From Pseudomonas sp. SG20056 (GTDB lineage Bacteria; Pseudomonadota; Gammaproteobacteria; Pseudomonadales; Pseudomonadaceae): a DNA stretch of 64,000 bases. Below are positions 25,703-34,216 of the stretch, one piece after another. The translations under genes were made by a program, and so were the position numbers. The first letter of the stretch is position 1, and each line of letters opens with the position of its first letter. The DNA lies in contig NZ_CP134499.1 of the NCBI RefSeq assembly GCF_031764535.1, forward strand, positions 2,604,001 to 2,668,000, given 5' to 3'. A model generated the notes under the pieces. That model saw only the letters and a list, made by a program, of their open reading frames with translations, was not told the origin of the DNA and made no database searches.

Positions 25703-27298
25703 ATGAAAAAGCTCCTGTTGACCCTGCTGTGCCTGAGCGTGATTGGCTGCGCCAAGCACCCTGAGCCGGAAAAATCCGTGGATGTTCTGCTGATTGGCGG
25801 CGGCATCATGAGTGCCAGCCTGGGCACCTACCTCAATGAACTGGAGCCGGGCTGGAGCATCGACATCTACGAGCGCCTCGACCGCGTCGCCGATGAAAGC
25901 TCCAACGCCTGGAACAACGCCGGCACCGGCCACTCGGCCTTCTGCGAGCTGAACTACACCCCGCAACTGGCCGATGGCAGCATCGACATCAGCAAGGCCG
26001 TGGCGATCAACGAGTCGTTCGAGATTTCCAAGCAGTTCTGGGCCTATCAGGTTGAACGCAAGGTGCTCAACAATCCGCCTTCGTTTATCAACAACGTGCC
26101 GCACATGAGCTTTGTCTGGGGTGATGACAACGTCGAGTTCCTCAAGAAGCGCCATGCCGCTCTGCAAGCCAGTTCGCTGTTCCGTGGCATGGAATATTCC
26201 GAAGACCCGCAGCAGATCAAGCAGTGGGTACCGCTAGTGATGCAAGGCCGCGAGCCTGGGCAGAAGCTCGCCGCGACCCGCGTATCGATCGGCACCGACG
26301 TCAACTTTGGTGAAATCACCCGCCAGCTGTTCGGCTCGCTAAGCCAGCAGGACAACGTCAGCCTCAACCTGCAGCATGAAGTGCGCGGTATCGAGCGCAA
26401 TGCCGACAACACCTGGAACGTGCAGGTGGCCGACCTGGCCAACGGCGGCGCAGAGAAAACCATCAACGCCAAGTTCGTGTTTATCGGCGCTGGCGGCGCG
26501 GCTCTGAAACTGCTGCAGATGTCCGGTATTAGTGAAGGCGAAGGCTATGCTGGCTTCCCGGTGGGCGGCTCGTTCCTCGCCACCAGCAACCCGGAAATCG
26601 TCGCTCAGCATCAGGCCAAGGTTTACGGCAAAGCTTCGGTCGGTTCGCCGCCGATGTCCGTACCGCACCTCGACACCCGTGTAATCGAGGGCCAGAAGGT
26701 GTTGCTGTTCGGACCGTTCGCCACCTTCTCCACCAAGTTTCTGAAAAACGGCTCGCTGCTCGATACCTTCAGCGCCCTGACCACCGACAACATCCTGCCG
26801 ATGACCCACGCCGGCATCGATAATTTCTCGCTCAGCACCTACCTGATGGGCCAGCTGATGCTCAGCCAGGAAGACCGCATGGATTCGCTACGCGAGTACT
26901 TCCCCAATGCCAAATCGGAGGATTGGGAGCTGATCCAGGCTGGCCAGCGCGTGCAGATCATCAAGAAAGACGCTGAACACGGCGGCATCCTGCAATTCGG
27001 CACCGAAGTGGTCAGCGCCGCCGATGGCAGCCTCGCCGCCCTGCTCGGCGCCTCGCCGGGTGCTTCGACAGCCGCACCGATCATGCTCTCGGTGCTGGAG
27101 AAGACCTTTAAGGACAAGCTGCAGAGCCCCGAATGGCAAACCAAGCTGAAAGAAATCATCCCGTCCTACGGCCAAAAGCTGAACGACGACCTGGCGCTGA
27201 CCAACCAGATCCGCGCCTGGAGTAGCGAACGCCTGCAACTGGAGTTCGTTGAAGTGCCACCGCTGGCCCTCACCCCAGAGGTCAGCCAGGCGCAGTAA
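25703..27298 (+). CDS. mqo: Malate:quinone oxidoreductase with a lipoprotein-type signal
   Basis: A 531-residue FAD enzyme passing electrons from malate to quinone. FAD-binding [13 protein letters not shown], the family block [18 protein letters not shown], and [13 protein letters not shown] are diagnostic. Unlike the usual cytoplasmic-face enzyme, the N terminus is [19 protein letters not shown], a signal peptide ending in a VIGC lipobox. It predicts export and lipid attachment at Cys17. The ATG at 25703 is preferred; an in-frame ATG at 25691 would put four residues ahead of the lysines. It stands alone with its own terminator. A cytoplasmic mqo or mdh elsewhere would not be visible here. 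Confidence 0.9.
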   Translation: MKKLLLTLLCLSVIGCAKHPEPEKSVDVLLIGGGIMSASLGTYLNELEPGWSIDIYERLDRVADESSNAWNNAGTGHSAFCELNYTPQLADGSIDISKAVAINESFEISKQFWAYQVERKVLNNPPSFINNVPHMSFVWGDDNVEFLKKRHAALQASSLFRGMEYSEDPQQIKQWVPLVMQGREPGQKLAATRVSIGTDVNFGEITRQLFGSLSQQDNVSLNLQHEVRGIERNADNTWNVQVADLANGGAEKTINAKFVFIGAGGAALKLLQMSGISEGEGYAGFPVGGSFLATSNPEIVAQHQAKVYGKASVGSPPMSVPHLDTRVIEGQKVLLFGPFATFSTKFLKNGSLLDTFSALTTDNILPMTHAGIDNFSLSTYLMGQLMLSQEDRMDSLREYFPNAKSEDWELIQAGQRVQIIKKDAEHGGILQFGTEVVSAADGSLAALLGASPGASTAAPIMLSVLEKTFKDKLQSPEWQTKLKEIIPSYGQKLNDDLALTNQIRAWSSERLQLEFVEVPPLALTPEVSQAQ

Positions 27299-27419
27299 GC
27301 GCCTGCCGGCAATGCAAATTGCCAGAAGCACCTTCTACCGTCGTCTCGCGCGACACAAGCTGCGGCCATGGATGGCACGCAATAAAAAACCGGCCACAAG
27401 CCGGCCAATGCACTCCCAC

Positions 27420-27457
27420 ACACCCTGCCAAAGCTAGCCTTTCGCAGGGTGTTTTTA
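27420..27457 (+). terminator. Rho-independent terminator downstream of mqo
   Basis: ACACCCTGC at 27420-27428 pairs with GCAGGGTGT at 27444-27452, followed by TTTTAT. It lies 122 bases past the mqo stop. A second inverted repeat just upstream (CCGGC/GCCGG, 27390-27404) has its T-tract on the minus strand. Confidence 0.8.
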
Positions 27458-27844
27458 TTCAGGGCCGTAACCATGCAACCAGCAACAGCATTCGATATCG
27501 GTCAGCGCAGACGCAGCGCTCATCTGCACGCCGCATCTTTGATACAAATCACGGGTTCATAAACCCAGCAAAACCACTATCAACTGGCACTGCTGGCCAG
27601 CAGGCAATTGCAGCTGAGGCATGTAGAGACATGGGGCATCTCCATGCGGAGCAATTTACCCCCCAACGTTCTAGTCACTCGAAGCAGCTACCCAATAGCT
27701 AGATTAAGCTGGGAGGTATTGGCGGAAAATTATCCACATAAAGCCAGTCTCTCTGGATGCAACTCATGGCCTGTCATTTATCTGCGCAACGCGACAGGCA
27801 TGGTTTGCATCCTGTAACAGGCCACAACCAGCCGGAGGCAATCA
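27458..27844. other. Intergenic stretch of lower GC, no gene seen
   Basis: About 390 bases with visibly more A and T than the surroundings. Open frames are short, lack ribosome-binding sites and match nothing I recognise. The ribosome-binding site of the next gene (GGAGG) is at its right end. The composition suggests it entered the genome with the following gene. Confidence 0.4.
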
Positions 27845-28789
27845 GTGGCAAATGCCATTTCATCTGTCTACCTAGCACTATGCGACGCCATAGGGTGGGC
27901 GATCTGCTCCAGCGCACAGCCACTGCCCAGGCATTCACGGCTCATCGCCAATCGCAATCCGCTGGCAACCGCCACAGTGCTAGAGCGCTGCCAATGCGCG
28001 ACTAGCAACCTGCGCCGGGTCAGTAGCTTGGTAGGTCTAAACCTTGCGCTGATGCATGGCATGGCGTCAGCACAGACAATTGAATTGTCGGCTGCCGACT
28101 TCTTGGCACCGCAAGTACCCGCAGTGGAGGCCTTGTTGCGCACGGCCGGCTTTGAGCCGGCAATAACGCTCGTACCAGCTGCGCGCTCGCTGCTTATGTT
28201 GCAGCGCGGTGAAGTTGATGCCGAGTTCTTTCGTCAGCCTGGCGCAGTAGCGTCCTTTCGTGAGCAGGTACATCTGGTCGGACCGCTCAGTTGCTCAACA
28301 AATTACGCCTTCGTGCACAGGGACAGCAGCTGGGTAATTAACGCTGCAGAGGACTTGCGTGATTTACGTGTCGGCATACTGAATGGCAACAAGCTGGCCA
28401 CAGACCTGTTGGATAAGCAGGGCATCCAACACGACAAGCTCATCAGTCGCGAAAATATGTTCCTGATGCTGGAGCGTGGTCGCCTGGACATCGTCATAGA
28501 GCCCGAACGCAGCGGATTGACCTCACTGCAGCAGACAGGGCTGAGTAAGACCCTAGAGCGTCGTGGACCTGCGCTTACCAACCTGCCGAACTATCTGGTT
28601 CTGCGCAAACACGTGGAACAATGGGGGCCGCGCCTGGACCGCGCAGCAGCTCAGGTATTACGCAGCGGGCAATGGCATCAATGGATCGAAGTGATAAATG
28701 AAGGATTGGGCATTCCCAAACATGTCGGCCTGGGCTGCCTACCAAAGCCCGATGCAGAACTGCCCGACAAACGACCTACTGCCCCTTGA
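27845..28789 (+). CDS. Periplasmic binding-protein-like (SBP family 3 fold), unusual N terminus
   Basis: A 314-residue protein. Residues about 78-290 look like a family 3 solute-binding domain of the type encoded alone in pseudomonads: VPAARSLLMLQRGEVDAEFFR, DLRDLRVGILNGNKLATDLL and MFLMLERGRLDIVIEPERSG. A signal-like stretch, SSLVGLNLALMHGMASAQ, sits at about 59-76 instead of at the N terminus, behind some 58 extra residues. The only start with a good ribosome-binding site is the GTG at 27845 (GGAGG six bases before). Either the signal has a long leader or the 5' end has been rearranged. No permease is nearby, so it may be a sensor or an orphan. It overlaps the next, convergent gene by 14 bases. 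Confidence 0.65.
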   Translation: MANAISSVYLALCDAIGWAICSSAQPLPRHSRLIANRNPLATATVLERCQCATSNLRRVSSLVGLNLALMHGMASAQTIELSAADFLAPQVPAVEALLRTAGFEPAITLVPAARSLLMLQRGEVDAEFFRQPGAVASFREQVHLVGPLSCSTNYAFVHRDSSWVINAAEDLRDLRVGILNGNKLATDLLDKQGIQHDKLISRENMFLMLERGRLDIVIEPERSGLTSLQQTGLSKTLERRGPALTNLPNYLVLRKHVEQWGPRLDRAAAQVLRSGQWHQWIEVINEGLGIPKHVGLGCLPKPDAELPDKRPTAP

Positions 28790-29036
28790 ACGGCACCCGC
28801 GGTTTGCTGCGTAACGGGTCGAGCAGGCCCGACAGACCGTTGTGATCAATCTCCTGCATCAGCGCCAGCAGCCGGCCGATTTCTCCCTGGGGAAAACCTT
28901 CGCGGGCAAACCAGTTGAGGTAATTACCCGGCAGATCGGCGAGCAAACGGCCTTTGTATTTGCCGAAGGGCATTTCGCGGGTTACCAGCAACAGCAGGTC
29001 TTCGGGTTTCATCGCAGGCTCGGCAGGGTCAGGCAT
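28776..29036 (-). CDS. DUF3820 / QSregVF_b-family small protein
   Basis: An 86-residue cytoplasmic protein. MPFGKYKGRLLADLPGNYLNWF is the signature of the DUF3820 family, called putative quorum-sensing-regulated virulence factor in Pseudomonas databases. The FGKYKG-x-x-x-x-DLP-x-x-YL pattern also occurs in exonuclease-linked domains. No function is established. The ATG at 29036 is my choice; an ATG at 29012 would still keep the whole signature. The 3' end overlaps the convergent binding-protein gene. Confidence 0.8.
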   Translation of the reverse strand: MPDPAEPAMKPEDLLLLVTREMPFGKYKGRLLADLPGNYLNWFAREGFPQGEIGRLLALMQEIDHNGLSGLLDPLRSKPRVPFKGQ

Positions 29037-29145
29037 CGAGCGCGGATTATGCCGTTCGACCGGGACCACGGCCAGCGTCGGGCCAATCGCAGCAAACTCG
29101 GGTAAGCTGCGCGCCCGTATTTAGCTACCCAAGGTTTGCCCCCGC

Positions 29146-29517
29146 ATGATTATCAAGGCACTGCGCATTGGCCTCGGCCAGTTGATCATCTTCCTCGACT
29201 GGATCAGCCGTCCGGCCAAGCTTAAACGCACCCCAGAAGCTCAGGCTGCGGTCGAGCAAAGCGCCCGCAACCTGGCGCTGTACCAATTCCACGCCTGCCC
29301 GTTCTGCGTCAAAACCCGCCGCACCCTGCACAAGCTCAATGTTCCAGTGGCCCTGCGCGACGCGAAGAACGACGCCCAGGCGCGCAGTGAACTGGAGCAG
29401 CAAGGCGGCAAGATCAAGGTGCCGTGCCTGCGCATCGAAGAAAACGGCCAGAGCACCTGGCTGTACGAGTCCAAGGCGATCATCGCTTATCTCGACGAGC
29501 GCTTCGCTACTGCCTGA
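29146..29517 (+). CDS. Membrane-anchored glutaredoxin/GST-N-terminal domain protein
   Basis: A 123-residue protein. Residues 1-20 form one hydrophobic helix (MIIKALRIGLGQLIIFLDW), then a glutaredoxin-fold domain from about 43 with the redox motif CPFC in YQFHACPFCVKTRR, a cis-Pro in IKVPCLRI, and ESKAIIAYLDE as in GST N-terminal domains. It is probably a membrane-tethered thiol-disulfide or glutathione-dependent reductase facing the cytoplasm. The gene is monocistronic, with a hairpin after it. Confidence 0.85.
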   Translation: MIIKALRIGLGQLIIFLDWISRPAKLKRTPEAQAAVEQSARNLALYQFHACPFCVKTRRTLHKLNVPVALRDAKNDAQARSELEQQGGKIKVPCLRIEENGQSTWLYESKAIIAYLDERFATA

Positions 29518-29527
29518 TCAGGCAATC

Positions 29528-29546
29528 GGGGCCGCCTAGCGGCCCC
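29528..29546. terminator. Hairpin between convergent genes
   Basis: GGGGCCGC pairs perfectly with GCGGCCCC over a three-base loop. It lies between the stops of the glutaredoxin-like gene (+) and the CusF-like gene (-), so it can end transcripts from both sides, though no strong T-tract is present. Confidence 0.6.
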
Positions 29547-29552
29547 AACAGC

Positions 29553-29876
29553 TCAAGGCTGCACAGCCTGCAACTCGCTCGCGAAAAACTGACTGCCCTG
29601 TTGCTGCGCAACAAAACTCACTTTGTCGCCCACCTTAAGCCCCTCCAGCTGGGCGGCGTCCTGCACCTGAAACACCATGGTCATCGGCGGCATGCCGATA
29701 TTGGCCAACGGCCCGTGGCGCAGGGTGATTTTCTGGTTGGCTGCATCAATCTTGCGTATCTCGCCCTGGCTTGCCGCCGCAGCGCTGTTGGTGACCGGAG
29801 CGGCGCTGTGCTGGCTGGCAAATACGGGGCTGGCCAGCGCGCAGGCCAAGGCGATAACACTCAGTAAATTTTTCAT
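29553..29876 (-). CDS. CusF-type periplasmic copper-binding protein
   Basis: A 107-residue exported protein with a cleavable signal peptide (MKNLLSVIALACALASPVFA). The mature part follows the CusF OB-fold: ITLRHGPLANIGMPPMTMVFQV contains the His and the two Met that bind Cu(I), and LKVGDKVSFV closes the barrel. GAGG precedes the ATG at 29876. It is the last gene of the copper operon and would hand Cu(I) on or buffer it in the periplasm. Confidence 0.88.
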   Translation of the reverse strand: MKNLLSVIALACALASPVFASQHSAAPVTNSAAAASQGEIRKIDAANQKITLRHGPLANIGMPPMTMVFQVQDAAQLEGLKVGDKVSFVAQQQGSQFFASELQAVQP

Positions 29877-29902
29877 GGTCGATCCTCTGCTTGGGTAAGG
29901 GG

Positions 29903-30403
29903 TTAGTTGGTCAGCACACGAATGCGGCCAACCATGCCTGCCTGATAGTGGCCGGCGATCAGGCAGGCGAAGTCGAATTCGCCAGCACGGTTGAAGGTCC
30001 AGATGATCTCGCCACTCTGCCCCGGAGCGACGTGGGCCATATACGGCTCGTCGTGCTGCATGCCGGGGAACTTGGCCATCAGCGCCGCGTGCGCATCCAG
30101 ATCCGCCTGGGTGCCCAGCACGAACTCATGCAGCAACTTGCCCTGGTTACGGTGCACAAAGCGGATGGTCTCGCCCTGCATGACCTCAAGTTGGTCGGGG
30201 CTAAAGCGCATCTGGTCGCTCATGCCTATTTCGATGGTACGGCTGACCTGCCCAGGCTCACCGGCAATACCCCAGGGTTTCTGCTCTTTGACTATGGCAG
30301 CGCTGTGCTGCGCAGCGTGTTGTTCGCTATGGGCCAGCACGGGGCCGCTAAGCAGCATGCCCGCCAGGGCGAGTGCCAACGGCAAATAAGCTGTCTGTTG
30401 CAT
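29903..30403 (-). CDS. Periplasmic cupredoxin, CopI-like
   Basis: A 166-residue protein with signal peptide (cleavage likely after PVLA). The cupredoxin copper site is visible: His in KLLHEFVLG near residue 95, then Cys, His and Met in FACLIAGHYQAGM near 145-157. The His-rich start of the mature chain (HSEQHAAQHS) could bind extra copper. GGAGG sits eight bases before the ATG at 30403, which rules out an earlier in-frame start. It lies between the multicopper oxidase and CusF-like genes. The likely role is periplasmic copper tolerance or electron transfer. Confidence 0.87.
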   Translation of the reverse strand: MQQTAYLPLALALAGMLLSGPVLAHSEQHAAQHSAAIVKEQKPWGIAGEPGQVSRTIEIGMSDQMRFSPDQLEVMQGETIRFVHRNQGKLLHEFVLGTQADLDAHAALMAKFPGMQHDEPYMAHVAPGQSGEIIWTFNRAGEFDFACLIAGHYQAGMVGRIRVLTN

Positions 30404-30414
30404 GGACTGCCTCC

Positions 30415-31815
30415 TCAATGGCCTGCATGGCTGCTAGGTTTACGCACTTGCACCTCGACCGGCTCGCCAGGCGGCTGTTTGAGCGGCATCGACTGCCCGC
30501 CGGCCTCGCTTGAACGCGCCGGTTGGACCAGCTCCCCTTTCCATTCATAGGCCACTGTGCCGGCCGGGTGTTTGAACCAGCCCGGGTCGCGGTAATCGCC
30601 AGGCGCTTGATCCTTACGCACCTTGAGCACGGTAAACATGCCGCCCATTTCCACCGAGCCGAAGGGGCCGTCGCCGGTCATCATCGGTGCGGTGTTGTCC
30701 GGCAACGGCATCTGCATTTCCGCCATATCAGCCATGCCACGCTCGCCCATCACCATGTAATCGGGAATCAACTTGGCGACCTTGCGCGTCATCTCGCGAT
30801 GATCGACACCAATCAGCGTCGGCACGTCATGGCCCATGGCGTTCATGGTGTGGTGGCTCTTGTGGCAATGCAGGGCCCAGTCGCCCTCCTCATCGGCGAG
30901 AAACTCCAACTGACGCATCTGCCCCACCGCCACATCGCTGGTCACCTCCGGCCAGCGCGCCGCCAAGGGCCGTGGACCGCCATCGCTGCCGGTCACTTCG
31001 AACTCATGGCCATGCAGATGGATCGGGTGATTGGTCATGGTCAGGTTGCCGACGCGGATGCGCACCTTGTCGTTGTGCCGCACCACCAGCGGGTCGATAC
31101 CGGGGAAGATGCGACTGTTGAAGGTCCACAGGTTGAAGTCGAGCATGGTCATGATCTTCGGCGTGGCCGCCCCAGGCTCGATGTCATAAGCGTTAAGCAG
31201 AAAGCAGAAGTCGCGGTCTACTTCGCTGATCAGCGGGTGGTGTTCCTTGGGATGAGTGACCCAGAAGCCCATCATGCCCATGGCCATCTGGGTCATTTCA
31301 TCGGCATGGGGGTGATACATAAAGGTGCCGGGGCGGCGCGCGACAAACTCGTAGACGAAGGTCTTGCCCACCGGAATCGCCGGTTGGGTCAGCCCGGAGA
31401 CGCCATCCATGCCATTGGGCAGACGCTGACCGTGCCAGTGGATGCTGGTGTGTTCGGGCAGCTTGTTGGTAACGAAGATGCGCACCCGGTCGCCCTCCAC
31501 CACCTCGATGGTCGGCCCCGGCGACTGGCCGTTATAGCCCCACAAATGGGCCTTGTAGCCTGGCGCCAGTTCGCGCACCACCGGCTCTGCGACCAGATGG
31601 AACTCCTTGACGCCGTTGTTCATCCGCCACGGCAGGGTCCAGCCGTTGTGGTTATAGGGCCGACCGCTCTGCGGTTGCAGCGGCGGCTGGGTGTCGGCGC
31701 TACCCTGGGACACCGCCTCCGGTATGCCAGCCAGGGATACCCGGCTGACCGCCGAGGTGGCGACAGCTGCAGTAATCGCGCTGGCACCGAGAAAGAAATC
31801 ACGTCGTGAAACCAT
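30415..31815 (-). CDS. Multicopper oxidase, CopA family, Tat-exported
   Basis: A 466-residue multicopper oxidase. The N terminus MVSRRDFFLGAS is a twin-arginine signal. The four copper-binding segments are in order: HWHG, HPHADE, HLHGHEF and HCHKSHHTM. A Met-rich patch (MADMAEMQMPLP) lies near the C terminus. It likely oxidises periplasmic Cu(I) to Cu(II). It is shorter than classic CopA (~600). The frame stays open upstream into the outer-membrane-factor gene, but the Tat signal and an AAGGA site fix the start at 31815. It sits 17 bases after that gene in the copper operon. Confidence 0.92.
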   Translation of the reverse strand: MVSRRDFFLGASAITAAVATSAVSRVSLAGIPEAVSQGSADTQPPLQPQSGRPYNHNGWTLPWRMNNGVKEFHLVAEPVVRELAPGYKAHLWGYNGQSPGPTIEVVEGDRVRIFVTNKLPEHTSIHWHGQRLPNGMDGVSGLTQPAIPVGKTFVYEFVARRPGTFMYHPHADEMTQMAMGMMGFWVTHPKEHHPLISEVDRDFCFLLNAYDIEPGAATPKIMTMLDFNLWTFNSRIFPGIDPLVVRHNDKVRIRVGNLTMTNHPIHLHGHEFEVTGSDGGPRPLAARWPEVTSDVAVGQMRQLEFLADEEGDWALHCHKSHHTMNAMGHDVPTLIGVDHREMTRKVAKLIPDYMVMGERGMADMAEMQMPLPDNTAPMMTGDGPFGSVEMGGMFTVLKVRKDQAPGDYRDPGWFKHPAGTVAYEWKGELVQPARSSEAGGQSMPLKQPPGEPVEVQVRKPSSHAGH

Positions 31816-31831
31816 GGGAAATAGTCCTTGA

Positions 31832-33223
31832 TCAGTGCCCGGCGGGCTCGTCGGTGGCGGCCATAGCCGGAGTGCTTGCTGACAGACTGGGCGCGCCCAA
31901 CAGGGCCATATCCAGATCGGCCTTGGCGATCCAGAAATCGCGCTGCGCCTGCAGATAGCCGTCGACCGCGAGGATTTGTTTGCGCGCATCGGCCAGCAGC
32001 TCGAAGGTGCTGATAAACATGCCGTTGTACTGCTGGACATTTTCCTCGGCGATGCGTGCGCGCAGCGGCAACACCTCGTCGCGGTAATGCCGGGCAAGGT
32101 CATGGCTGGCCTGGTAACCGAGGTAGGCCTCGCGCACTTGCGAGCGCGCATTGACCGCCGTGGCAGCGGCGCGATTAAGCATCTGCCGGTACTGCGCCTC
32201 GGCCTTGGCCACCTTGGCGCCACTCCAGTCGAACAGCGGCAACTCGACGCTGATCTCGTAGCCACGCTGGGTCGGTTCCTCATTGGAGCGGTTATTCACC
32301 ACGCCCAGCTCCAGCACGTTGATAAAACGCGTGGTCTTGCTCAGCCCCAGGTTGCTGGTCAGGCGCTCGGCGTCAAGGCGCACAGCCTGGATATCCAGAC
32401 GTTGAGCCATGGCTAGGCGCTCGACATCCGGCAACTGCTCAGGCTTAGCCGGCAACTCGGGCAAGCGCTCGGGCAAGTGGAAATCGATCTGCTCGCCCCA
32501 CAAGCCAAGCAGGCGGGTCAGCTGCTCGCGGCTCTGCACTCGGGCCTGTTCGGCGCGGATCAGATTGAGCCCCGCATCGGCATAGAAGCTCTGCTCCTGG
32601 GCCCGTTGCAGCGTGCTGTAGTTGCCCACTGCGGCCAGCCGTCTGGCCAGCTCAGCCGATACCTCAGCCGCCTGCATCACCTGGCCCATAAAGCCGAGAC
32701 TTTCCTGCGCTGCCACAGCGCGGTACCAGGCCTTGCGCGTCTGGCTGGCCAGTTCGAACAGCGCCAGGCTGGTTTGCCGCTGCACCTGCTCGAAGCGCTT
32801 GGCCTCCATGTCGGAGGTCAGCGGCATGGCGATCAGCCGCGCCAGATTTATATGCAAGCCGCGCTCGTACTCCACCTCGCTGCCTTTCTCCAAACGCCCG
32901 AAGGAAAAGCCCGGATTGGGGATACGCCCGGCCTGCACCCGCTCGGCTTCGCTGATGCCCAGCGCATCGAAGCTTGCCTGCAAGTCGCGGTTATTCAGCA
33001 AGGCAACCTGCACGGCGGCATCCACCGTCAGCGGTTCGGCCAGCAACTCGGCGACCCGCTCAGCCACCTGGCTGCGCTGCTCCGGGGTTTTCACCCAGGT
33101 CACCTGTTTGTCCAACTGCGCCTGGCTGGCCTGCTCGACCTGAGTAAAACCACCATCTTGGCTAAAGCTGGCGCAGCCGCTCAGTAGAACAAGCACCGCG
33201 CAAAGCCCGATGCGGCTCGTCAT
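31832..33223 (-). CDS. Outer-membrane efflux lipoprotein, TolC/CusC family
   Basis: A 463-residue outer-membrane factor. The signal peptide ends in a lipobox (LVLLSGCAS), so it is a lipoprotein. The rest is long alpha-helical hairpins with the TolC repeats, for example VAVLLNNRDLQA-like VALLNNRDLQASFD and LNRAAATAVNARSQVREAYLGY. The ATG at 33223 follows the stop of the preceding gene by ten bases; a longer frame upstream has no lipoprotein signal. It is in the copper operon with a multicopper oxidase, but no RND pump or membrane-fusion protein is encoded here, so its partner must be elsewhere. Confidence 0.88.
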   Translation of the reverse strand: MTSRIGLCAVLVLLSGCASFSQDGGFTQVEQASQAQLDKQVTWVKTPEQRSQVAERVAELLAEPLTVDAAVQVALLNNRDLQASFDALGISEAERVQAGRIPNPGFSFGRLEKGSEVEYERGLHINLARLIAMPLTSDMEAKRFEQVQRQTSLALFELASQTRKAWYRAVAAQESLGFMGQVMQAAEVSAELARRLAAVGNYSTLQRAQEQSFYADAGLNLIRAEQARVQSREQLTRLLGLWGEQIDFHLPERLPELPAKPEQLPDVERLAMAQRLDIQAVRLDAERLTSNLGLSKTTRFINVLELGVVNNRSNEEPTQRGYEISVELPLFDWSGAKVAKAEAQYRQMLNRAAATAVNARSQVREAYLGYQASHDLARHYRDEVLPLRARIAEENVQQYNGMFISTFELLADARKQILAVDGYLQAQRDFWIAKADLDMALLGAPSLSASTPAMAATDEPAGH

Positions 33224-33233
33224 ACCACTCAAT

Positions 33234-33566
33234 TCAGTGATGGCCATGGTGCGCCTCCATTGACTTGATCGGCGGCTCGGTAGGCTGCTGCACCGGGATT
33301 TCCTGGGTATCAGACCCCTGGGCGTAAGGCTCTTGAGCATAAGTGCGCCAACCACCGATCCGGCCGACCAAATCGTTGGCCTCTCGCCAATCGTGCGGCG
33401 GCTGCTCAGCAAAACTCTGATAGGTCTTAAGTGGCGATTGATAGTGCAGAGCCGGCGTGGCGGCCTGGGCGTCCAGCGGGTCGGGCGACTCGGCCCAGCT
33501 GCCCGCAGGCAGCAGCCATGCCAGGCAGATAAACGCCTGCAGGCAGTTCAAGGGAAAACGCATCAT
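33234..33566 (-). CDS. Small exported protein of the copper operon
   Basis: A 110-residue protein with a signal peptide (cleavage likely at GSWA-ES). The mature part contains HYQSPLKTYQSFAEQPPHDWREANDLVGRIGGW, a pattern I have seen only in proteins next to copper-resistance genes, and it ends in EAHHGHH, a likely metal-binding tail. The specific function is unknown. Two adjacent ATG (33566 and 33563) are possible starts. It begins the tight gene run oxidase-cupredoxin-CusF with the outer-membrane factor ten bases downstream. Confidence 0.75.
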   Translation of the reverse strand: MMRFPLNCLQAFICLAWLLPAGSWAESPDPLDAQAATPALHYQSPLKTYQSFAEQPPHDWREANDLVGRIGGWRTYAQEPYAQGSDTQEIPVQQPTEPPIKSMEAHHGHH

Positions 33567-33687
33567 CGAATAGTCTCGCGTGCAGCGGCGCGCCTGCGCT
33601 AAGCAGGCAAACACCGACGAATAGCTAAATACGCGTTACGCGGGCCTGGGCAGCAACTGCGTCAGGTGCGTCAACGCACGGTTTGGC

Positions 33688-34104
33688 TTAGGCGAGAAAC
33701 AGGCGGGGCGGTCTTTCGGGGGTTTCGGCGATAAAGCCGACAAATTGATCCAGTCGCGCCAGGGATGGCTCGACCGCTTGCAGTGGGGAATGGCTGGCAA
33801 CCACCGTGCTCAGGGCCACCGCACCGACACAAAAAGCGCAGAGGCTGCACAGGCTGTTATCGGCGGTAGACACAGACTTGCTGGAAGTGTCGCTGGCGTG
33901 ATGCTCACCATGGGCCGAGTCTGTTGCGGACTCAGGCATGACCATCGCGCCGGGATGATGCGCCGCCATTTGCGGATCAACCTGGGCCATCGCCCCGCTC
34001 TGCTGGGTTACCGCGCATAACTGCATGCTGATGGCGGCCATACTCTGCGCCGGGAGGGCGAGCATGAGCATCCAGATCAGAGCGGTACGCAGGGTTTTAC
34101 GCAT
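33688..34104 (-). CDS. Exported Cys/His-rich protein at the head of the copper operon (DUF2946-like)
   Basis: A 138-residue protein with a signal-like first helix (IWMLMLALPAQSMA). The middle is rich in His and Met (HHPGAMVMPES, HGEHHAS) and is followed by NSLCSLCAFCVGAVAL, a CxxCxxC cluster entering a second hydrophobic segment. This resembles DUF2946-type proteins found with copper and cobalt systems. It is probably a copper-binding membrane or periplasmic protein. It is the first gene of the operon, and a palindrome lies 57 bases ahead of it. Confidence 0.7.
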   Translation of the reverse strand: MRKTLRTALIWMLMLALPAQSMAAISMQLCAVTQQSGAMAQVDPQMAAHHPGAMVMPESATDSAHGEHHASDTSSKSVSTADNSLCSLCAFCVGAVALSTVVASHSPLQAVEPSLARLDQFVGFIAETPERPPRLFLA

Positions 34105-34160
34105 GGTACGAGTGTGTCTTCAGCACGGTTGATGGGTCGGATTATCCACCCAATAAGCCA

Positions 34161-34186
34161 TTTGTCCATGCCCAGGCATGGGCAAA
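34161..34186. promoter_or_regulatory. Near-perfect palindrome between the copper operon and a divergent gene
   Basis: TTTGTCCATGCC (34161-34172) and GGCATGGGCAAA (34175-34186) form 12-base arms with one mismatch around a CA centre. It is 57 bases ahead of the copper operon start (34104) and 31 bases ahead of the divergent gene (34217), where an operator would sit. It does not match the CueR or CusR consensus that I know. Confidence 0.4.
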
Positions 34187-34216
34187 ACCGCTCGCAGCTG
34201 GCTATGATCGGAACCC

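Noticed and set aside
27390..27404. Inverted repeat with a T-tract on the minus strand, a possible minus-strand terminator
   Set aside because: No minus-strand gene ends nearby; it may be part of a two-way end region for mqo, so I did not list it separately.
30523..31809. 428-codon open frame opposite the multicopper oxidase gene
   Set aside because: The oxidase on the other strand has all four copper motifs and a Tat signal. This frame is His/Gly/Ala-rich shadow sequence.
31816..32283. In-frame N-terminal extension of the multicopper oxidase into the outer-membrane-factor gene
   Set aside because: The Tat signal peptide and ribosome-binding site place the start at 31815. The extension is an out-of-frame reading of the upstream gene.
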